Source: Gemmatimonadales bacterium (lineage in GTDB: Bacteria > Gemmatimonadota > Gemmatimonadetes > Gemmatimonadales > GWC2-71-9). From it: DNA of 5,617 bases. The notes beneath the pieces were generated by a model. The model saw only the letters and a program-made list of their open reading frames with translations, was not told the origin of the DNA and ran no database searches. Both the position numbers and the translations under genes were made by a program. Of the stretch, positions 1 to 3,474 are shown in pieces; position 1 is the first letter of the stretch, and the number at the start of each line of letters is the position of its first letter. The stretch covers positions 1 through 5,617 of the forward strand of contig JACDDX010000011.1 in assembly GCA_013816685.1 (NCBI GenBank). Reading direction: 5' to 3'.

Positions 1-186
1 GAGCGCGACTGCTACGTCAACGTGCTGCGGGACGCGATGGCGGTGGACTCGCTCGACCAGTGCGGCATCTACTTCGGCACCACCGGCGGCCAGGTGTACG
101 CCTCGGCCGACGCGGGTGACAGCTGGGCCCCGATCGTGCGCGACCTGCCGAGCGTGCTGTCGGTCGAAGTCCAGACGCTGGCATGA
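1..186 (+). CDS. C-terminal end of a BNR/Asp-box beta-propeller protein (sialidase-like fold), 5' partial
   Basis: The reading frame is open from base 1 and stops at TGA 184-186, leaving the last 61 residues of a longer protein. Visible residues 24-42 run from a beta-strand-like YFGTTGGQVY into SADAGDSW, which fits the Asp-box (S-x-D-x-G-x-x-W/T) found between blades of BNR-repeat propellers. Such proteins are often labelled exo-alpha-sialidase or 'WD40/YVTN/BNR-like repeat protein', but the Asp-box is structural and does not prove sialidase activity. Any signal peptide or catalytic residues would lie upstream of the window. The stop overlaps the start of the MoaD-like gene (ATGA, 183-186), so the two are very likely co-transcribed and translationally coupled. 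The fold is fairly secure; the substrate is unknown. Confidence 0.75.
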   Translation, partial: ERDCYVNVLRDAMAVDSLDQCGIYFGTTGGQVYASADAGDSWAPIVRDLPSVLSVEVQTLA

Positions 187-479
187 TCCGGGTCGCGCTT
201 CCGGCCCATCTGCGCACGCTGGCCCGGGTGGGACCGGAGGTCACGGTGAGTGTCGGCGGGTCCGTCACCCGGGGTGCCGTGCTCGACGCGCTGGAGCAGG
301 AGTATCCGATGCTGCGGGGCACCATCCGCGATCAGACCACGGGCGAGCGCCGGCCGTTCGTGCGGTTCTTCGGGTGTGAAGAGGACCTCACCCATGAGCC
401 CCCCGACGCCCCATTGCCGGATGCGATTGCGAGCGGACGCGAGACCTATCTCGTCGTGGGCGCGATGGCGGGGGGCTGA
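183..479 (+). CDS. MoaD/ThiS-family ubiquitin-like sulfur-carrier protein
   Basis: This 98-aa protein is slightly longer than classical MoaD (about 80 aa) and ends exactly in Gly-Gly (VVGAMAGG). In this family the terminal GG is adenylated by a MoeB/ThiF-type E1-like enzyme and converted to a thiocarboxylate that donates sulfur. The family pattern is visible: an N-terminal strand (MIRVALPAHL), a Val-rich second strand, a helix with VLDALEQEYP, then RPFVRFFGCEEDL, where MoaD-like proteins carry the 'R-x-x-V-x-V-F-V-N' strand. The ATG overlaps the preceding TGA and has no clear Shine-Dalgarno sequence, which fits translational coupling. The partner pathway (molybdopterin, cysteine, thiamin or other) cannot be read from the window, because no moaE, moeB, thiG or cysM is present. 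Cys residue 65 or so in the F-G-C segment is not a known family feature. Confidence 0.88.
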   Translation: MIRVALPAHLRTLARVGPEVTVSVGGSVTRGAVLDALEQEYPMLRGTIRDQTTGERRPFVRFFGCEEDLTHEPPDAPLPDAIASGRETYLVVGAMAGG

Positions 480-480
480 G

Positions 481-552
481 ATGAAGGAAGCCGATGCGCG
501 CTCCGTAAAACGCGGACGCAACCCTCAGTCCGCACATCCAACTCCTCAGTGA
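481..552 (+). CDS. Possible 23-codon leader/coupling ORF
   Basis: An ATG one base after the MoaD-like stop opens a 23-codon frame (MKEADARSVKRGRNPQSAHP, then TPQ). Its TGA at 550-552 overlaps the GTG start of the next gene in a GTGA arrangement. A G-rich stretch (GGCGGGGGG) just before the ATG could act as a ribosome-binding site. The peptide is basic and has no recognisable domain. It could serve only to deliver ribosomes to the GTG at 549, which has no Shine-Dalgarno sequence of its own. It may equally be chance in a 69-bp gap. Confidence 0.15.
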   Translation: MKEADARSVKRGRNPQSAHPTPQ

Positions 553-1040
553 CATGGTCCGGCAACCCCGATCCCGACTGGCGGGACTACGCCGCGAGCA
601 TTCTCGAGATCCACGCGCGGGTCGCGGTAGTCGTGGACCTTCGCCAGACCCTCTCACCAGAGAGAGTCCAGCGGCTGCGGGCCCTCGGACTGGGCCAGAC
701 CTGGGGCGTGCTCACGGCACACAATCCGGGAGGCCACGATCTCAGCGAGCCGGAAAACCGGGCCTTGGAACATCGGCTTGGCGATGAGGTATTGCACTCT
801 GGCATCCCGCACCTCCAGGCCGACGGAGTGTCGCCCGATCGGACCCACAGGGAGGTGGGACTGGCGCTTGGCACAACGCTCGAACAGGTGCGCGCCTTTG
901 CCAGACACTACGGCCAGCTGGCGCTCTTCTGGTTTGATGGCGATCGCTTTCATCTGGTGCCCACCGATCCGGTCGGCAGCGGGATCAGCCTGCCGCTCGC
1001 CGGTACCGCATCGGATGACGGGGGACATGGAGCCGGCTGA
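549..1040 (+). CDS. DUF3293 domain-containing protein
   Basis: This 163-aa protein has the layout I know for DUF3293, a small bacterial family without an assigned biochemical role. It shows WGVLTAHNPGG at residues 52-62 (family pattern: 'hhTAxNP'), an Asn-Arg pair in SEPENRALEHRL at 66-77 (pattern: 'LS..EN..R...L'), an acidic Asp-Gly/His-Arg-Glu segment near 92-102, and a late ALGTTLEQVRAFARHYGQLALFWF stretch (106-129; pattern: 'A..LG..FGQ.AIFxx'). There is no signal peptide or membrane segment, so it should be cytoplasmic. The start is GTG 549; the frame upstream is open back to the MoaD-like stop but has no ATG, GTG or TTG codon. The ATG at 554 is in another frame. The gap from the MoaD-like gene is 69 bp, so one transcript is possible. 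The low-complexity C-terminus (SDDGGHGAG) is probably disordered. Confidence 0.8.
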   Translation: MTWSGNPDPDWRDYAASILEIHARVAVVVDLRQTLSPERVQRLRALGLGQTWGVLTAHNPGGHDLSEPENRALEHRLGDEVLHSGIPHLQADGVSPDRTHREVGLALGTTLEQVRAFARHYGQLALFWFDGDRFHLVPTDPVGSGISLPLAGTASDDGGHGAG

Positions 1041-1166
1041 TGGTGAGGCCCGTCTCCCTATCGAGTCGAGCCGTAGACCGATTTATCCCGCGCCTGGAGA
1101 GGGCGGCGGGTTAAGAATCCCTTCCGCTTTCCACCTGTCCGTACTGGCCATGTCGGCGCAGTCCAG
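1041..1166. other. Stretch with no assignable gene between the DUF3293 gene and the small ORF
   Basis: In the frame shared by the DUF3293 gene and the downstream small ORF there are stops at 1038-1040, 1044-1046 and 1074-1076, and then an open frame without a standard start until TTG 1167. I see no promoter, no convincing hairpin terminator and no RNA gene. Codons from 1077 on (translated TDLSRAWRGRR...) could be the decayed upstream part of the small ORF. Confidence 0.4.
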
Positions 1167-1432
1167 TTGCGTCCCGGGCTGGTCGTCCCTGTTCTGCACG
1201 AGCCGTTTGCCGAAAGCGAGCTCGTGGACCAGGTCGTCAGACTGGTTCGCTCCGCGCAGGAGATGCGGCAGCGCGCGCGCCAGCAGGCAGCCGCCGCCGC
1301 GGAGTCCCGCACCATCGCCGGCCGGCACCAGGCGCTGTCGGTGGCCCAGCGGGCTCGCTCTGAAGATCTCCTGGGAGCGCTGGCGCGGCTTCGACTCAAG
1401 GTGACTCGACTCGACTGAATTCGTCGAGCCGT
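1061..1432. repeat. Paired 10-bp inverted and direct repeats bracketing the orphan ORF
   Basis: TCGAGTCGAG at 1061-1070 is exactly the reverse complement of CTCGACTCGA at 1405-1414. GTCGAGCCGT occurs in direct orientation at 1065-1074 and 1423-1432. The left copies overlap each other, and both right copies lie at the end of the orphan ORF or the 3' end of the convergent gene. The right inverted copy sits in a short ACTCG tandem stretch, which raises the odds of coincidence. Exact 10-bp repeats occur by chance about a dozen times in a window this size, so only their positions make them notable. Confidence 0.25.
1167..1418 (+). CDS. Small helical hypothetical protein, possibly the 3' remnant of a larger gene
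   Basis: I do not recognise this ORF. From the TTG at 1167 it encodes 83 residues: a hydrophobic start (LRPGLVVPVLHEPF), then a long predicted helix rich in Gln, Arg, Ala and Glu (from about residue 18 to the end) that could form a coiled coil. Third codon positions are strongly G/C, as in the neighbouring genes, so it looks translated now or in the past. The same frame is open upstream to a TAG at 1074-1076 without ATG or GTG, and no Shine-Dalgarno precedes the TTG. A GTG at 1224 with AAGCGAG upstream would give a 65-residue product. The 'PVLHEPFAESELVDQVVRLV' wording faintly recalls the linker of type I restriction specificity subunits, but that is only an impression. Its last 23 bases overlap the convergent nucleotidyltransferase gene. 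Confidence 0.4.
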   Translation: MRPGLVVPVLHEPFAESELVDQVVRLVRSAQEMRQRARQQAAAAAESRTIAGRHQALSVAQRARSEDLLGALARLRLKVTRLD

Positions 1433-2217
1433 CGCCCGCTCACTGAAGGCGGGAAGGCCGTCACCGCCTGATGGTAGCCTTCCGGCACTCCCACATCGAA
1501 GAACTGCGCGGAGCAGGCGACGCCCACCAGAGCATTCCGTCTCGCCAGGCGCTGCATGACCGGCACGTCATCGAGCTCCGCGCCCGGCGCCAGCGATCGG
1601 GCCAGGTCATCGAATTCATCCCAGATCTCGGCCGGAAAGACGAACCGCCCGATCGGCGTCACCGCTCGATCCAGCGACGCGGTATCGAAACGGCCCCGGC
1701 CTTTATCCGCGATGTCCACCACTCGAAGCGACCCGTCCGTCTCCTCTCGCACGCGCGCCCGCCCCGTGGCACCCTTCGCGTAAGCGTCCTCCGGCGCGAT
1801 TTCGGCGATGAGGACCGTGGCGGTCGAGAATCGGCGCCAGCCCTCGAGCACCTCTGCCGTCTGGTTGGGTCCGCGGAACAGGTTGTCCGGCAACACGACC
1901 GCAAAGGGATCGTCGCCGACGATGGCGCGGGCCTGCAGCAGGGCGTCCCCGAGCCCCGCCGGCCGCTCCTGCTCGACCGTTACGATCTCCAGCGCCGATG
2001 GTCCGACGAAGTCGCGGGCGACGTCCACGAGGATGGGCCTCGCGGGATTCGTCACGACGATCACGCGCTTCAGCCCTGCATCCGCCGCCTCTGCCAGCGT
2101 CCAGTGGATGAGTGGCATCAAGCCGACGGGTAACAGTTCCTTCGGCAGCCAGCGGGTCACGGGCTGCATCCGCGTGCCGAGGCCTCCACAAGGAACGATG
2201 GCGGTATCGAGTCTCAT
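1396..2217 (-). CDS. GalU-like sugar-1-phosphate nucleotidyltransferase (probable UTP--glucose-1-phosphate uridylyltransferase)
   Basis: This 273-aa cytoplasmic enzyme belongs to the nucleotidyltransferase superfamily that joins NTP and a sugar-1-phosphate. Its signature is GGLGTRMQPVTRWLPKE at residues 11-27 (G-G-x-G-T-R-x-x-P-x-T-x3-P-K), including the catalytic Arg16 and Lys26. Further GalU-like features are GLGDAL at 88-93 (nucleotide binding), DDPFAVVLPDN at 102-112 with the expected metal-binding Asp111, the Asp-Lys pair at 171-172 in the position of the family's E-K-P, TPIGRFVFPAEIWDEF at 187-202, and FDVGVPEGYHQA at 240-251. GalU usually has 'VDKPLI' after the signature; here it is VGLMPLI (31-37), so UTP and glucose-1-phosphate specificity is inferred. 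E. coli GalU is about 300 aa, and this one is a little shorter. The ATG at 2217 has no clear Shine-Dalgarno sequence. The gene is divergent from galK and may share its control region; UDP-glucose is the co-substrate of the Leloir step after GalK. Confidence 0.87.
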   Translation of the reverse strand: MRLDTAIVPCGGLGTRMQPVTRWLPKELLPVGLMPLIHWTLAEAADAGLKRVIVVTNPARPILVDVARDFVGPSALEIVTVEQERPAGLGDALLQARAIVGDDPFAVVLPDNLFRGPNQTAEVLEGWRRFSTATVLIAEIAPEDAYAKGATGRARVREETDGSLRVVDIADKGRGRFDTASLDRAVTPIGRFVFPAEIWDEFDDLARSLAPGAELDDVPVMQRLARRNALVGVACSAQFFDVGVPEGYHQAVTAFPPSVSGRRLDEFSRVESP

Positions 2218-2222
2218 GGACC

Positions 2223-2234
2223 CAATCTAGATTG
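2223..2234. promoter_or_regulatory. Perfect 12-bp palindrome, candidate operator
   Basis: CAATCTAGATTG is a perfect dyad of two 6-bp half-sites, located 6 bp upstream of the nucleotidyltransferase ATG on the minus strand and about 92 bp before the preferred galK start. It is AT-richer than its surroundings. A dimeric repressor bound here would cover the 5' end of the minus-strand gene and could repress one or both divergent genes. The identity of the protein is unknown. Confidence 0.35.
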
Positions 2235-2249
2235 CGTGGCCGCTCTGCG

Positions 2250-2265
2250 TGTGAGCTATGTCACC
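2250..2265. promoter_or_regulatory. CRP/FNR-family binding site upstream of galK
   Basis: TGTGA-GCTATG-TCACC matches the CRP consensus TGTGA-N6-TCACA at 9 of the 10 half-site positions, with the correct 6-bp spacer. The site lies between a divergent sugar nucleotidyltransferase and galactokinase, where catabolite-type control would make sense. If a CRP-like activator sits at -41.5, the start of transcription would fall near 2299 and the -10 element near 2287-2292 (TATCTA). The site could also control the divergent gene. Whether the host has a CRP-family regulator of this specificity is unknown. Confidence 0.5.
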
Positions 2266-2286
2266 TACTGCCGGCAAGGCACGGGG

Positions 2287-2310
2287 TATCTATTCAATGG
2301 TATTCATAGT
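2287..2310 (+). promoter_or_regulatory. galK: AT-rich putative galK core promoter with TATTCA direct repeats
   Basis: In a very GC-rich window, 2287-2325 is distinctly AT-rich. It contains TATCTA at 2287-2292 as a possible -10 element, and two TATTCA copies at 2291-2296 and 2301-2306 spaced exactly 10 bp apart. TATCTA matches TATAAT at only three positions, so the element is proposed from its position relative to the CRP-like site rather than from its sequence. Confidence 0.22.
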
Positions 2311-2325
2311 CAGGCTTTTCTACTC

Positions 2326-3474
2326 GTGATTCTCTCCTCCGCCGAGCCAGTCACCGCTCTCTTTCACCATACGTATGGATGCTCCCCGGCGGTGGTCGCG
2401 TCGGCCCCCGGACGGGTGAACCTGATCGGGGAGCACCTCGACTACAACGGAGGCCCGGTGCTGCCATTCGCCATTGACCGGCGCACTTGGGTCGCAGCCA
2501 CCCCGTCCAGGGATTTCACACTGGTGAGCTCGGGTACGGACCAGGCGCCGATTCAGCGGGGCGGGGAAGAAGGAGCGCGAGGCCATTGGAGCGACTACGT
2601 GATGGGCGTGGTGCGGGAGCTCCGGCGTGAGGGCAACGCCCCGGCAGGGGCGCGCCTCGCGGTGCTCTCCGACATCGAGGCTGGCGCTGGCCTCTCGTCG
2701 TCGGCAGCACTCACGGTGGCGTCTGCCGCGGCGTGCGGTCGGCTCGCGGGAGAAGAGCTGAGTCACGAGGCGCTCGTCGACACGGCGTTCCGCGCCGAGT
2801 ACGATTTTGTAGGCGTGCGGTGCGGCCGCATGGACCAGACGATCGTGGCCCACGCCATCGCGGGGACCGCACTCTTCTTCGACACGGCGACCGAGGCGCG
2901 CACGACGGTGCCGTTCCCGTATGAGGCGTGGATCATTCCGACCGGTGTCGCCCACGTCCTGGCTGACGGTGGGTTCAACGCCCGGCGGGCTGAATGCGAA
3001 GAGGCGCTGCGGCTGTGTCGCCAGCGATGGCCCTCGCTCCCGACGCTTGCCTCGTTGGATCCCTCTCTGCTGGCGGAGGCGGTGGGCACACTGCCCCCGC
3101 CGCTCGGTCGCCGGTTGCGCCACGTTGTCACCGAGGTCGAGCGGACGCGGCAGGCCGCGGTGGCACTCGAAGGGGGCGACATCCCGGCGCTTGGACGCCT
3201 CCTGGTCGCGGGTCACGAGTCGCTGCGCGTGGATTTCGAAAGCACGGTTGACGAGGCAGACCGGCTCGTCGACCTCGTTGTCGGCCAGGGTGCCTACGGC
3301 GCTCGGCTGACCGGCGCTGGATGGGGAGGATCGGTCGTGATGCTTGCACCAGAGGGGCGGGGACGGGAGATCGCGGACGCGGCAGGAGCGGCGTTCGCAC
3401 GCCTGTACGGGCGGACGCCCGCGGCCTGGCAGACGCGCGCAGCCGGCGGAGTCACCGTGGAGCGCGCCGCATGA
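2326..3474 (+). CDS. galK: Galactokinase (GHMP kinase family)
   Basis: The enzyme phosphorylates alpha-D-galactose with ATP to galactose-1-phosphate, the first committed Leloir step, in the cytoplasm. With the GTG at 2326 as start it is 382 aa, the usual family length. The galactokinase signature GRVNLIGEHLDY is at 29-40, the ATP-binding GHMP motif GAGLSSSAAL at 120-129, CGRMDQ at 166-171 with the presumed catalytic base Asp170, GGFNARRAEC near 215-224, and GARLTGAGWGG at 325-335. The frame extends upstream to GTG 2236, but this would add 30 residues unlike the family and would run through the CRP-like site and promoter region. Starting at 2326 places the signature where E. coli GalK has it. 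No Shine-Dalgarno is visible, so translation may start from a short leader. One oddity is that Phe217 replaces the Tyr usually found in the sugar-contacting Y-N-x-R-R motif. The stop overlaps the next ATG (ATGA). Confidence 0.93.
   Translation: MILSSAEPVTALFHHTYGCSPAVVASAPGRVNLIGEHLDYNGGPVLPFAIDRRTWVAATPSRDFTLVSSGTDQAPIQRGGEEGARGHWSDYVMGVVRELRREGNAPAGARLAVLSDIEAGAGLSSSAALTVASAAACGRLAGEELSHEALVDTAFRAEYDFVGVRCGRMDQTIVAHAIAGTALFFDTATEARTTVPFPYEAWIIPTGVAHVLADGGFNARRAECEEALRLCRQRWPSLPTLASLDPSLLAEAVGTLPPPLGRRLRHVVTEVERTRQAAVALEGGDIPALGRLLVAGHESLRVDFESTVDEADRLVDLVVGQGAYGARLTGAGWGGSVVMLAPEGRGREIADAAGAAFARLYGRTPAAWQTRAAGGVTVERAA

Noticed and set aside
778..1404. 208-codon plus-strand frame spanning the DUF3293 gene and the small ORF
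   Set aside because: Its first half is out of frame with the DUF3293 motifs, and the second half is Ser/Arg/Pro-rich frame-shifted text. The alternative frame from 1167 has better codon composition.
1435..1453. Hairpin CCCGC / GCGGG as a terminator between convergent genes
   Set aside because: The stem is only 5 bp with a 9-nt loop, has no T-tract on either side, and lies inside the nucleotidyltransferase coding sequence.
2269..2276. Palindrome TGCCGGCA as an operator
   Set aside because: An 8-bp GC-rich palindrome is common by chance in DNA of this composition and does not extend further.
2236..2325. N-terminal extension of galactokinase starting at GTG 2236
   Set aside because: The extra 30 residues do not resemble GalK, would overlap the CRP-like site and AT-rich promoter-like region, and would shift the signature motif away from its usual position.
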